From: Candidatus Pantoea floridensis
GTDB taxonomy: Bacteria; Pseudomonadota; Gammaproteobacteria; Enterobacterales; Enterobacteriaceae
Direction: 5' to 3'
DNA length: 64,000 bases
NCBI RefSeq assembly: GCF_900215435.1
Contig: NZ_OCMY01000001.1
Coordinates: forward strand, 3,286,001 to 3,350,000
The notes under the pieces were generated by a model that was given only the letters and a program-made list of their open reading frames with translations, was not told the DNA's origin and made no database searches. Made by a program: the position numbers and the translations under genes. Shown piece by piece: positions 49,088-58,224 of the stretch. The stretch's first letter is position 1. Every line of letters begins with the position of its first letter.

Positions 49088-49915
49088 GTGATGTGTAAAG
49101 CGACGGGTCTGTCGCAACGTCGAGCCTGCAGGCTGACTGGTTTGTCCCTGTCGACCTGCCGCTATGACGCTCAGCGTCCGGCGGCTGATGCCCATTTATC
49201 AGGGCGCATTACTGAACTGGCACTGGAGCGCAGGCGTTTTGGCTACCGCCGCATCTGGCAGCTGCTGCGCCGTGAAGGGCTTCTGGTTAATCACAAGCGC
49301 GTGTACCGTCTTTATCATCTGAACGGGCTGGGCGTTAAACGCAGACGTCGTCGTAAAGGGCTTGCAACAGAACGTCTGCCGCTGCTCCGCCCGGCGGCGC
49401 CCAACATGACCTGGTCGATGGATTTCGTCATGGATGCGCTGGCTACTGGTCGCAGGATCAAGTGCCTTACCTGCGTCGATGACTTCACAAAGGAATGCCT
49501 GACGGTCACTGTTGCCTTCGGGATTTCAGGCGTGCAGGTCACGCGTATTCTGGACAGCATTGCGCTGTTTCGCGGCTATCCGGCTACGATAAGAACCGAT
49601 CAGGGCCCTGAGTTTACCTGCCGCGCGCTCGATCAGTGGGCCTTTGAGCATGGAGTGGAGCTGCGACTTATCCAGCCCGGCAAGCCGACACAGAACGGAT
49701 TTATTGAGAGTTTTAACGGACGCTTTCGCGATGAATGCCTGAATGAACACTGGTTCAGCGACGTCAGTCATGCCAGGAAAACCATCAGCGAATGGCGTCA
49801 GGATTATAACGAATGTCGCCCGCACTCCACGCTGAATTATCAGACGCTGTCTGAATTTGCAGCGGGCTGGAGAAAGGGTAATTCTGAGAGTGAAGGATCC
49901 GACATTACTAACTGA
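49088..49915 (+). CDS. IS3-family transposase OrfB (DDE catalytic part)
   Basis: 275 aa from ATG at 49088; the frame is open upstream to about 49052, in the -1 register relative to orfA. HTH_21-type segment ([20 protein letters not shown]) and integrase core with the DDE triad in [20 protein letters not shown] and [11 protein letters not shown]. No damage is seen, so the element may still be active. Confidence 0.94.
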   Translation: MMCKATGLSQRRACRLTGLSLSTCRYDAQRPAADAHLSGRITELALERRRFGYRRIWQLLRREGLLVNHKRVYRLYHLNGLGVKRRRRRKGLATERLPLLRPAAPNMTWSMDFVMDALATGRRIKCLTCVDDFTKECLTVTVAFGISGVQVTRILDSIALFRGYPATIRTDQGPEFTCRALDQWAFEHGVELRLIQPGKPTQNGFIESFNGRFRDECLNEHWFSDVSHARKTISEWRQDYNECRPHSTLNYQTLSEFAAGWRKGNSESEGSDITN

Positions 49916-49941
49916 GTTTTGTATTTAATCCTGGGGGCAGG

Positions 49942-50655
49942 TCAGCGTGTCTGTCTGCCAATACTTGCAAATGCGAGAGCTTTCATAAGGAGGGGAAGTT
50001 GTTCAGGCGCAAGGGCAGGGCGGTGTTTTACCTTTGGCTTATGAAAAGTCTTACCGATTTTTGCAGCTGGGTTTGAACTGACTAAACCAGAGTTCAGAGC
50101 ATAATCCATAACCTCATTAATACGCTGACTCAACCGTTTGACGGTTTCGAGTCTGCCAGCTACGTGAGTAGGTTCTAACGCTCCAATGAACTGTTGGGCA
50201 GTAATGACGGAAATAGGCATAGAGCCAATATGAGGAAACACGTATTTACTCATTGAACGCCAGATATCATTGAGTGTGTGAGTTGCTAATCCGGCTGCTT
50301 CTTTGGTCTTAAACCACTCCGCTGCAACTTTTTCAAAAGTACTTTCACTCACACTTTTCTGACGAAGCTGCTCTGCCTGCTTATGCTCCTAGGGATCAAT
50401 ATCTTTACTGAGAAGAGAGCGGGCTGCTTCACGATTCTGACGAGCCTCAGAGAGCGAAACAGAGGGGTAAGAACCGAAGCTGATCATGGCTCGTTTGCGA
50501 GTGAAGGGTTTGTAATAACAAAACCGCCAGAGTTTTGAGCCTCCGGTAGTTACCTGCAGTTCCAGACCGTCTCCGTCATAAAGAACTAATGTTCGCTCAG
50601 GAGCTTTGGCATTCTTCACTTCGGTATTGTTTAGGGGCTTAGTCTGTCTTGCCAT
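49942..50655 (-). pseudogene. P4-type tyrosine integrase remnant
   Basis: Reading from 50655: an arm-binding DUF4102 domain (LNNTEVKNAKAPERTLVLYD, later ISFGSYPSVSLSEARQNRE), then an in-frame TAG at 50391-50389, then the core-binding SAM-like domain (STFEKVAAEWFKTK, HIGSMPISVITAQQF, NPAAKIG). The frame enters the IS right end, where GRQTR is followed by a stop made by IS bases. The catalytic domain with R-H-R-Y is deleted. It lies next to the tRNA-Pro att site, the standard position for this integrase class. Confidence 0.9.
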
Positions 50656-50685
50656 ACGTAATCTCCATTCTGTCCCTAAGAGGGC

Positions 50686-50740
50686 TTAGGCATATCATAA
50701 AGGCAGTTTTAGAAACGTATGCCCAAGGGTATGCCTAAAT
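50686..50740. repeat. Right arm-type repeats (TATGCC units)
   Basis: TATGCCCAAGGGTATGCC plus TAAAT at 50718-50740 matches the left repeat at 21/23 bases. An inverted single unit TTAGGCATATC (50686-50696) is the exact complement of GATATGCCTAA at 44681-44691. They lie just upstream of the integrase start, as integrase arm sites and self-regulatory operators do. Confidence 0.65.
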
Positions 50741-50786
50741 CAGGTGGATTCCACTGTATCAATCTGGATTTTACTAGACAACAGAA

Positions 50787-50815
50787 AAACAGCAGGTTGC
50801 TACAACCTACTGTTT
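50787..50815 (-). terminator. Island-supplied terminator downstream of tRNA-Pro
   Basis: On the minus strand: stem AAACAG.AGGTTG / CAACCT.CTGTTT with one mismatch, followed by five U. It lies 54 nt after the tRNA CCA end and replaces the original terminator now at 44566. Confidence 0.65.
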
Positions 50816-50868
50816 CAACTGTTTTTTATGGTTCTCTCTGGACTTCACCAGACAAAACGTTGGGATAA

Positions 50869-50893
50869 TTTGGTCGGCACGAGAGGATTTGAA
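50869..50893. repeat. Right att direct repeat (within tRNA-Pro)
   Basis: Identical 25 bp to 44603-44627. It covers the 3' acceptor strand, the CCA and part of the T arm of the tRNA, so integration restored a whole tRNA gene. Confidence 0.92.
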
Positions 50894-50947
50894 CCTCCGA
50901 CCCCGGACACCCCATGACCGTGCGCTACCAGGCTGCGCTACGTGCCG
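50871..50947 (-). tRNA. proL: tRNA-Pro (anticodon GGG)
   Basis: 77 nt with encoded CCA. The minus strand begins CGGCACGTAGCGCAGCCTGG, has the anticodon stem-loop CGGTCATGGGGTGTCCG with anticodon GGG, a T-arm GGTTCAAATCC and acceptor CGTGCCG-A-CCA. It closely matches E. coli proL, which also lies beside yejM. It is the integration site of the island. Confidence 0.96.
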
Positions 50948-51017
50948 AACGTGATGGAATATTACTGTTTCTTCGCACGATTGCAATATGAGCAGCATTT
51001 AACTGCCTCATTATTAA

Positions 51018-52772
51018 TCAGTTTGCGATGAATCGCTTCTCTTCAGTCAATACCTGTAACAGCAGCGCCAGCTGTGGCTTATGATCTTTCAGCCGTTTGC
51101 CGTGGATATCGTATGCGCTATAGCTGCCATTATTATTCAGCACTAACGTTACCGTCGGCGTGGTCACCACCAGCTTGCCGTCTTCGCTGCTGGCAACCCA
51201 ATCATGGCTGCGTTGCGCGGCAAACAGATCTTCACCCTGCGAATAGTTGGACGGATTAGTGCGCACATGCAGCAGACGCTGCATCAGCGTGGTCATGACG
51301 TCTTGCTGATCGGTTAAACGATCGATGGTTTGTGCGGGCGTATTCGGCCAGTGCACCACCAGCGGCACCTGTAGCGTGGCGCGATTGCCTGGATTGTCAT
51401 CATTGCTATCCGGATTGACGGCACGTTGCGCGGTAATCACGACCACAGTATTTTTCAACAAATCACGCTGTTGTAGCGTTTGCAGCACGGCATTGATTTG
51501 CTCATCAACACCGCCAGCCTGACGTAGATAGCTGCGCTGACGCGCCTTCACGTTATCGCCGTTGATGGTGACACCGTTCAGGGCAATCCATGAGAACCAC
51601 GGTGTACCGTTCGCTTTCTGACCGTTAAGCCAGTTTTGCCACTGCGTTACCGTGGTGCTGTTCGGCTGCGTGTCGGCCTGCGGTAGCGAATAATCCGCTA
51701 ACAACGCCTGACGATAAAGCGGCTGGCTAAAGCCATCCGAAGAGAACAAGCCGAACTGATAACCTTGTGCATTCAAAGCATTCAGCAGAGCGGAGGGCAT
51801 ACGCGATGCCAGTACGCCATCCATGTAGCTGGAAGAGATGCCGTAGAACAGGCCAAACAGGCCTTTTTCCGGCTGCAACCCGGCGCTGTAATGCTGCGTA
51901 AAGCGCACATTTTCGCTGGCAAATTGATTGAGTGATGGCAGCGCTTTGTCCAGCGTACCGTTATTCAGACCGTCAACGGTTAGCACCAGCAGGTTATGGC
52001 GCGTGCCAGCATCACGGAAAGTAATGTCGCTGAGCGGATACTGCACCGACAGCGCTTCCGGATCGCCCTGTTGCACCAGACGGCGCTGGTACTCTTGCGC
52101 ATCCAGCAAGCCGTGGCGTTCAAGGAAGCGACGCGCGGTCATCGGATAGGAGAGCGGCAGATTGGCGCGCTGCATGGTAATGGGACGATAGAAATTGGCG
52201 TCGGCCCAGATATACAGCAAATGGCTGGCGAAGAAGGCGCTGATAAACAGAGCGGCCAGCGGCTTACCGAACGAACGCCGATTGAGGCTGCGCAGCTTTT
52301 GCCAGCTCCAGGTGGCGAACAGCATCTCCACGAGAAAAATCAGAGGCACGCTGATAAACATCAGCTGCCAGTCGCGCGCCATCTCGCTTTGGTCCGGGTT
52401 GATCACCAGCTCCCACACCACCGGATTAAGGTGCAGGTGGAAGCGGCTGAAGACCGCGCTGTCGACCATAATCAGCGTTAATCCGGCGGTAGCGATAATC
52501 GCCGATAGCACCCTAAGCAAGCGCTGTGACATCACCACAAAGGTGAGCGGGAAAATGATCAGCAGATAACCGGCGAAGACGATGAAGCTAAAGTGGCCGA
52601 TCCAACTGGTATAGGCATAGATGCGGCCCGCAAGCGACGCGGGCCAGTCGGCAACCAACAGATAGCGGCTGCCTAAAATAAACGCGAAGATAATATTAAA
52701 CAGGGCAAACCAATGCCCCCAGCCGATCATCTGGGAGACTTTTTCGCGGTAGCGCTGCCGGTTGGTTACCAT
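51018..52772 (-). CDS. yejM: Inner-membrane LPS-sensing regulator YejM (PbgA/LapC)
   Basis: 584 aa: five N-terminal TM helices (~20-190) and a large periplasmic arylsulfatase-like domain (LLVLTVDGLNNGTLD onward). YejM senses periplasmic LPS and controls LpxC degradation through LapB/FtsH, so it sets LPS synthesis. The catalytic metal-site residues of true sulfatases appear incomplete, as in YejM. It is in order with yejL (22 nt upstream) and tRNA-Pro downstream, the same as in E. coli. Confidence 0.95.
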   Translation of the reverse strand: MVTNRQRYREKVSQMIGWGHWFALFNIIFAFILGSRYLLVADWPASLAGRIYAYTSWIGHFSFIVFAGYLLIIFPLTFVVMSQRLLRVLSAIIATAGLTLIMVDSAVFSRFHLHLNPVVWELVINPDQSEMARDWQLMFISVPLIFLVEMLFATWSWQKLRSLNRRSFGKPLAALFISAFFASHLLYIWADANFYRPITMQRANLPLSYPMTARRFLERHGLLDAQEYQRRLVQQGDPEALSVQYPLSDITFRDAGTRHNLLVLTVDGLNNGTLDKALPSLNQFASENVRFTQHYSAGLQPEKGLFGLFYGISSSYMDGVLASRMPSALLNALNAQGYQFGLFSSDGFSQPLYRQALLADYSLPQADTQPNSTTVTQWQNWLNGQKANGTPWFSWIALNGVTINGDNVKARQRSYLRQAGGVDEQINAVLQTLQQRDLLKNTVVVITAQRAVNPDSNDDNPGNRATLQVPLVVHWPNTPAQTIDRLTDQQDVMTTLMQRLLHVRTNPSNYSQGEDLFAAQRSHDWVASSEDGKLVVTTPTVTLVLNNNGSYSAYDIHGKRLKDHKPQLALLLQVLTEEKRFIAN

Positions 52773-52794
52773 ATTATGAGGTCAAATCTGCATA

Positions 52795-53022
52795 TTAATG
52801 AGCGTTGTCGTCGCGTACGGAAGACTGTAATGCTTCCGCGAAAGATCGTGCCAGGGTGCGGCGTTGAGCCGGTGAAACGCTGGTATTGATCAAATTAGTT
52901 ACCATGTTACCCAATACCATAAGGGAAAGGTCGGTTGGCGCTTTGTCTTTCTCAAGAATCTGCGCCATCTCTGCGAGGAGCTTTTCCACGCGTTCGTCAC
53001 TGTAACGGGATGATTGTGGCAT
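52795..53022 (-). CDS. yejL: UPF0352 protein YejL
   Basis: 75-aa small helical protein of the UPF0352 family ([36 protein letters not shown]). Function unknown. It lies upstream of yejM on the same strand with a 22-nt gap and is divergent from yejK, as in E. coli. Confidence 0.95.
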   Translation of the reverse strand: MPQSSRYSDERVEKLLAEMAQILEKDKAPTDLSLMVLGNMVTNLINTSVSPAQRRTLARSFAEALQSSVRDDNAH

Positions 53023-53180
53023 ATCGTCGTCTAATCAAGGGTGAAAAGGCGGTATATTACCGTAACAACGCACTTTTTTCCGCAATTTTATCGCAAGCAG
53101 AGCGATCAGTTTGTGCTGGTAGTTGAAAGCAGCAGCGGGCGGTGTTTGAATACGCGCCTGAGCTAAAAGGAGAGTCTACC

Positions 53181-54185
53181 ATGAGTCTGGATATCGACCA
53201 GATTGCCCTGCATCAGTTAGTTAAACGTGATGAAAACCAGCTGGAACTGGTACTGCGCGACACCTTGCTGCCAGCTACCCGGGCGGTTGAAGAGATGGCG
53301 GAAGAGCTGCATCGGGTTTACAGCGCCAAAAGCAAAGCTTACGGCCTGTTTAACCAAGATAGCGAGCTGGCGGATGCGCTGCGTAACTGCCGCAAAGGGG
53401 AGGATGACTTTCTGGCATTTAGCCGTGCGGCCACCGGTCGCTTGCGTGATGAACTGAGCAAATATCCGTTTGCGGAAGGTGGCGTGGTGCTGTTCCTGCA
53501 CTATCGCTATCTCGCCGTGGAGTATTTGCTGGTCGCGGTATTAAACAGCCAGTCGAGCATGCGCGTGAACGAGCAGCTTGATATCAGCAGCACCCATTAT
53601 CTCGATATCAACCATGCGGATATCGTGGCGCGTATCGACCTTACCGAATGGGAAACCAATCCGGAATCTACCCGCTATTTAACCTTCCTGCGTGGCCGCG
53701 TGGGGCGCAAAGTGGCGGATTTCTTTATGGATTTCCTCGGCGCGAGTGTGGGTCTGGATACCAAAGCGCAAAACCGCGGCTTGCTGCAAGCGGTGGATGA
53801 TTATTGCGCGGAATCGGACCTCGATAAAAATGAGCGTCAGAATTACCGTCAGCAGGTTTACAGCTACTGCAATGAGCAACTGCAGGCGGGCGAAGAGATT
53901 GCACTGGAAGACCTGTCCAGTGAATTACCGCCGCTCGGCGAAAAAACTTTCCAGGCCTTCACCCAGGAACAAGGGTATGAGCTGGAAGAAACCTTCCCGG
54001 CCGATCGCAGCACGCTGCGCCAGTTGACCAAATTTGCGGGCAGCGGCGGTGGATTAACATTGAACTTTGACGCGATGTTACTTGGCGAACGTATTTTCTG
54101 GGACCCAGCGACCGATACGCTGACGATCAAAGGTACGCCGCCGAATCTGCGCGATCAGTTGCAGCGTCGAACCAGCAGCAAATAA
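53181..54185 (+). CDS. yejK: Nucleoid-associated protein YejK (NdpA)
   Basis: 334 aa, NdpA family; nucleoid-associated, with reported effects on topoisomerases. The ATG at 53181 gives [13 protein letters not shown], preceded by AAAGGAGA, and matches the E. coli start; a longer reading from 53142 was rejected. It ends in LQRRTSSK and is followed by a strong terminator. Confidence 0.95.
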   Translation: MSLDIDQIALHQLVKRDENQLELVLRDTLLPATRAVEEMAEELHRVYSAKSKAYGLFNQDSELADALRNCRKGEDDFLAFSRAATGRLRDELSKYPFAEGGVVLFLHYRYLAVEYLLVAVLNSQSSMRVNEQLDISSTHYLDINHADIVARIDLTEWETNPESTRYLTFLRGRVGRKVADFFMDFLGASVGLDTKAQNRGLLQAVDDYCAESDLDKNERQNYRQQVYSYCNEQLQAGEEIALEDLSSELPPLGEKTFQAFTQEQGYELEETFPADRSTLRQLTKFAGSGGGLTLNFDAMLLGERIFWDPATDTLTIKGTPPNLRDQLQRRTSSK

Positions 54186-54188
54186 ATG

Positions 54189-54221
54189 AAAAAGCCGGGC
54201 AGAGAGTTGCCCGGCTTTTTT
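54189..54221 (+). terminator. Terminator of yejK
   Basis: Stem AAAAGCCGGGCA/TGCCCGGCTTTT with a 6-nt loop and a T-run to 54221. The A-rich 5' arm makes it usable from the minus strand too, just beyond the autotransporter stop. Confidence 0.9.
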
Positions 54222-54238
54222 ATATAAGGACTTTCTGA

Positions 54239-57200
54239 TCAGAAAGAATAGTTCAGCGAACCGTTGAGTGCGGTGTCGGTCTGATACTTTCCGCCTGCAC
54301 TGTGCTTCACCCCTACCTGCAATGACCAGTTATCGCTGATCGGCCCCTCAAATCCTACATGCAGGCGATAGCGGTTGTCGCTCCACGCGTTGTAGACGCG
54401 GCTGGCGTGGCTGTCTGCAAGCGTCAGCGTTGAGCTGCTGCTGCCCGGCGAATATTGCTTGCTGATATCAGCGAACAGTGACACCTCTGGCAGCACAGAA
54501 CCCAGACCACGCTTTCTCAGTGCAATGCCGGGTGATACCGACCACGGCGTGGCGCTGCTTAATGCGATATCGGCATCGTAACCCTGCAGCTGATAGCCCG
54601 GCAGATAGCCGACGCGGGTTTCCAGGTAAGGTGAGAAGGTGAAGGAATCATCAAACAGCGCGATTTCACGCCCCGCTTTTGCGCTTGCCGCCAGCATCTG
54701 GCTGGTGCGCTGCGTGCCTTGTACCTCCAGCGCCGGATCCAGCTTTAAATCCTGACGCAGGTGGATATAGCGTGCCGCCAGGTCGGTAAACCAGCCGCTA
54801 TCTGCCAGCCAGGTGGCATAGGTGCCGAAAGTACTGAGCTGATTTTTAATCGAGCCCGCACCTTTCGCGCTACCCAAACCATGGCTGGCCATCAGGCCAT
54901 ACCGCCACGCGCCGTCCTGTTTATCTGCGCCCAGTTCAAACGCCTGCTGCTGAATGTTAACGCCCGCTACGCCGCCGTGGTTATAGCTATAACCGCCCCA
55001 GACGCCGTGCATCTGCACATCGCCATGCAGCGTTTGCGCGCGATCGTTAAGTGAAGCGGTAATTTCACTGAACAGATACTGTCGTGACGCCAGCAGCGCG
55101 CGGGTATTGTGCAGCAGACCGTTATTATCGCTGATGATAAACCAGTCTTCCGGTTTACCCGGCTCGGGTACGGGATCGATAACCGGTTCGGGTTTTGGAT
55201 CCGGAGTCGGGTCGACCACTGGATCCGGCGTCGGCACCGGAACGGGATCAATCACCGGCACCGGCGTTTTCGCGATGATCCACTTCACGCGGCCCGCGTC
55301 CTCAATGACCTGATAGTCCGGGGTGTAGAGGGAGAATCCCCGTCCGATCGGCGGCAGGGTGAAGTAGTCATGCGCGGTGCCGGCCGGCGCATCCAGCAAT
55401 ACGATCTGGTTCGGAACCTTATCCGGGAAGGTTTCGCCGAGCATAAAGCCGAGATCAAGCGTGTTGCCAGCGCCCTGCGCCGATTTATCAATGTACAGGC
55501 TGTCGCTGATGCCGGTTTGCGGGGCAATACCAAAACCCAGCTGCAGGTTGTTGGCATACAGATCTTCTACCCACAGCTGTTTAGGCTGCCAGGTTTTATC
55601 GTCATCGGCGAGCGTCGAGATAATGCCGCCCTGCGGCGCGCTGAGGCGCTGCATGCGGCTGTCGCCCGTCAGGTTCCAGAAGGTTTCACCCGACATCGTA
55701 ACCCGCGCGGTATTCCGGTCGGTGATGCGGCCACGTAAGTCGACCTTACCGAGATGAAGTTCAGCCTGGTCGCCCAGAGTGATATCGCCGTGTACCGTAC
55801 TGGCGGGCAGGGCGCGTAACGCTGCTGCATCACGCGCTGCGGTTTCGCAGGAGGTTGCAGTGCTCTGTACCGGCGAAACGCAGCGTAAAATCTGGTGTTG
55901 ATCGTCCGCTCCGGGCTGGTAACCCAGCAGCACCTGGCTGTTGTCACCGGCCTGAATGTTGGCTTTCACCTGCGCGTATTCGCCCACCTGCAGCCGCGTG
56001 TTACTGGCGGCGACGATGTTGTCAGCAATAAAGGTTGAGGTGTACCAGTCGTCATCGATGATCAGGCCGCCGGCGTGCGGTACCGGCTGGCCGGAGAGCA
56101 GCAGCGTGCCGTTATTCACATTAATGTTGCCATTGATATTACTGCCGCCGGTCAGCGCCAGCCTGGCAGCAGACATTTCCGGTGAGAAATCAAAGTTAAA
56201 CTGGCCGTTGACGCCGTCCGGATCGTAAGAGCCGATATAGCCGCGGTAGACCAGATTATTGAACTGCATGGCGCGGTAGGCTCGCGCTTCTTCTGCGTCA
56301 AAACCGATATATTTCCAGTAGCTATTGTCCTGCTGATTGGTCGGGAACCAGCTGTAGGTGCTGGTTTTAAGCTGGAAGTATTCAATGCGCTGCGAGCGGT
56401 CGTTCCAGTCTTCGTAAATATCGCCAATAGTGCCCGCATGGGTGGCGGAATCCCACTCCTGAATGGTGATATCAGCAGGTTTGAAGCCGGTCAGCGTCAG
56501 GCTGGCAGCGCGATCGGCGCTCTGGTTTATCAGCGTGGCACCGCTGTCGGTGTGGTTAATTTTTTTCATCGTCAGGTCGTGGCCGTTCAGATCGAGCCTG
56601 CCGCCGCGATAGCCGAAGAAAATATCGTCACCTGCAACCTGGTTATCGCCATTGAGAACGACCATCGGGCGGCCGCTGACGATCATCACTCGTGAGAAAG
56701 CCTGCTGATTGCCCTGATCGTCGGCCTGCTGATCGAGAATGACGGTGCCGTCGCCGACGTTGAGGCCGCCTTGGTTTTTGCCTTTGGCGTTGACGTGCAG
56801 CGTACCAGCGCCAATTTTATGCAGGTCATCATCGGCAAGGCCATTGACCTGCCACAGCACCTTTTTGTCCGCGTCGACTTCAATACCGCCGCCAACCCAG
56901 GTGGCAGTAGCGCCCTCCGCTGATTTCACGGTGTAGTTATTTGAGAACTGTAGCTTGCCAGCACCGAGATTAACGGCATCGCTCAGGATGATGTCACCGC
57001 CCGCGCCGTTGAAGCGGATATCTTTGCTGGCATCAAGCTCATCGAAACTGGCATTAACCGGAGCAAGATGACGATATTTTCCGTCCAAACCCTGCCAGCT
57101 CCAGTTTTGATCTCCCTGATTAATTGATGCGGGATCCCAGACAATATTTCCCGCACCTGCAATGTCAGTTACATCGGGTGAAATATTATCTGCCACAATT

Positions 57201-58042
57201 TTATCGAAAAAATCATCAGGGATTAATGAAGCATAAGACTCCCTGGTATAGGGGGGGCTACCATATCTACTACCAGAATGGGCAGCTGCTAATTTCCATT
57301 GTTTATCGAATGAATCATAAACGTAGACAGGACTACCACTATCACCGGGCTGGGTAGTAATAGAGAGTGGCGTCGATAGTGGGCTACCAGGGGCGTACTG
57401 CTTGTAATAAAAGTAATTCTTTGTGAACTCGACGACAGCCGGATTAATAACACCTCCTGCAAGCCATTTGTATGCGCCTGAGATTTGGTTAACATCCGTT
57501 AAGTCGTCATTAATCTGAACCATACCTCCTGAACCAACGCGAGCATAGGCGGTATATCGTGTCCCATGGCCTGCCTTTAATTCACTGTTTTCTACGCGTC
57601 CAACAGGTGCGACTTCCGTTACAACCTTATTCAGGCGTGGAAACATGAAGTCCTGATCAATCGCGTCATATACGGCGTTGCGATTAATAAAATGGTAGCG
57701 CTGAGCATATTCTGACGGGCCACCAAAAAAAACGCTGGTCAAGTCTTTTACATGGCGCGCGCTCATCATATAAGACGGTGCCGTTAACACCGCATAACCC
57801 CGACGAGATACACTGCTCATGTCCGGCATCGGGAAATCAAGATAGCCGTCCAGCTCGCCATTTTTTTTATAAACCGGAATATTACTCACCCCGACGCGGT
57901 ATTTGCCCATATTTTCCGCAAAGTCGCGATAGTCCTGCACATTGGTGTCATGCCGCATAACGCCTGCTGAGGAAGACAGGCAGATAAACAGCGTGCCGTA
58001 AGAGATGATGTTGGCTTTTTTCACATGAATTCCCTTTCTCAT
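54239..58042 (-). CDS. S6-family serine protease autotransporter
   Basis: 1267 aa, type Va secretion. Short signal (KKANIISYGTLFICLSSSAG) with cleavage near residue 26. Chymotrypsin-like S6 domain with His97 (MMSARHVKD), likely Asp131 (DQDFMFPRLNK) and Ser235 (GDSGSPVYVY). Then a beta-helix passenger with the SPATE/IgA-protease signature GGRLDLNGHDLTMKKI. A Pro/Asp-rich linker (PVPVPTPDPVVDPTPDPKPE and more, ~residues 955-990) leads to a 12-strand barrel ending NYSF. The usual SPATE cleavage motif (EVNNLNKRMGDLRD) is not present. An alternative GTG start at 58024 has its own AAAGGGA. It is inserted between yejK and rplY, which are neighbours in E. coli. Confidence 0.9.
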   Translation of the reverse strand: MRKGIHVKKANIISYGTLFICLSSSAGVMRHDTNVQDYRDFAENMGKYRVGVSNIPVYKKNGELDGYLDFPMPDMSSVSRRGYAVLTAPSYMMSARHVKDLTSVFFGGPSEYAQRYHFINRNAVYDAIDQDFMFPRLNKVVTEVAPVGRVENSELKAGHGTRYTAYARVGSGGMVQINDDLTDVNQISGAYKWLAGGVINPAVVEFTKNYFYYKQYAPGSPLSTPLSITTQPGDSGSPVYVYDSFDKQWKLAAAHSGSRYGSPPYTRESYASLIPDDFFDKIVADNISPDVTDIAGAGNIVWDPASINQGDQNWSWQGLDGKYRHLAPVNASFDELDASKDIRFNGAGGDIILSDAVNLGAGKLQFSNNYTVKSAEGATATWVGGGIEVDADKKVLWQVNGLADDDLHKIGAGTLHVNAKGKNQGGLNVGDGTVILDQQADDQGNQQAFSRVMIVSGRPMVVLNGDNQVAGDDIFFGYRGGRLDLNGHDLTMKKINHTDSGATLINQSADRAASLTLTGFKPADITIQEWDSATHAGTIGDIYEDWNDRSQRIEYFQLKTSTYSWFPTNQQDNSYWKYIGFDAEEARAYRAMQFNNLVYRGYIGSYDPDGVNGQFNFDFSPEMSAARLALTGGSNINGNINVNNGTLLLSGQPVPHAGGLIIDDDWYTSTFIADNIVAASNTRLQVGEYAQVKANIQAGDNSQVLLGYQPGADDQHQILRCVSPVQSTATSCETAARDAAALRALPASTVHGDITLGDQAELHLGKVDLRGRITDRNTARVTMSGETFWNLTGDSRMQRLSAPQGGIISTLADDDKTWQPKQLWVEDLYANNLQLGFGIAPQTGISDSLYIDKSAQGAGNTLDLGFMLGETFPDKVPNQIVLLDAPAGTAHDYFTLPPIGRGFSLYTPDYQVIEDAGRVKWIIAKTPVPVIDPVPVPTPDPVVDPTPDPKPEPVIDPVPEPGKPEDWFIISDNNGLLHNTRALLASRQYLFSEITASLNDRAQTLHGDVQMHGVWGGYSYNHGGVAGVNIQQQAFELGADKQDGAWRYGLMASHGLGSAKGAGSIKNQLSTFGTYATWLADSGWFTDLAARYIHLRQDLKLDPALEVQGTQRTSQMLAASAKAGREIALFDDSFTFSPYLETRVGYLPGYQLQGYDADIALSSATPWSVSPGIALRKRGLGSVLPEVSLFADISKQYSPGSSSSTLTLADSHASRVYNAWSDNRYRLHVGFEGPISDNWSLQVGVKHSAGGKYQTDTALNGSLNYSF

Positions 58043-58172
58043 AATTCCCTAAAGTCACGAAGAAAGGCGTCATAGTTTCATGTAATCGCGCAAAGCTTAC
58101 GCAGAAACGTCTCAAAGAATTAAGCGGGGAGGAGGGGTAAACGCGGGGTTTTAACGGTGGATTTTAGACAAA

Positions 58173-58202
58173 ATAAAAGGGCCGGTTTCGCAACCGACCC
58201 TT
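58173..58202 (-). terminator. Terminator of rplY
   Basis: On the minus strand: stem GGGTCGGTT/AACCGGCCC (G-U pairs allowed) with loop GCGA, followed by TTTTATTTTG. Confidence 0.85.
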
Positions 58203-58224
58203 CTACCAACAACTCATTCAGCGA

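Larger units (their letters stand above)
48724..49944 (+). mobile_element. IS3-family insertion sequence, complete
   Basis: 1221 bp. Imperfect terminal inverted repeats begin TGACCTGCyCCC at both ends and share GTTAGTAATGTC about 35 nt further in. Two overlapping reading frames (orfA, orfB in the -1 frame) encode an IS3 transposase. No target duplication is visible (left flank ends CTTC, right flank begins GCGT). Each end truncates a gene and supplies its stop codon. It belongs to the IS51/IS407-like part of the family; I cannot name the exact element. Confidence 0.93.
44603..50893. mobile_element. 6.3-kb genomic island in tRNA-Pro(GGG), partly eroded
   Basis: The island is bounded by 25-bp direct repeats, one inside the tRNA gene. 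It carries a Hachiman-like pair (45018-48156), a damaged gene (48192-48723), an IS3-family element (48724-49944) and an integrase remnant (49942-50655). Base composition at 44630-48720 is clearly more AT-rich than the flanks. Paired 23-bp arm-type repeats lie inside each end. The integrase lacks its catalytic domain, so the island can no longer excise by itself. The 390-bp stretch between the left att and hamA contains only the arm sites and the hamA promoter. Confidence 0.92.

Noticed and set aside
48720..49950. Target-site duplication for the IS3 element
   Set aside because: Flanks CTTC and GCGT do not match; no 3- or 4-bp duplication found in either register.
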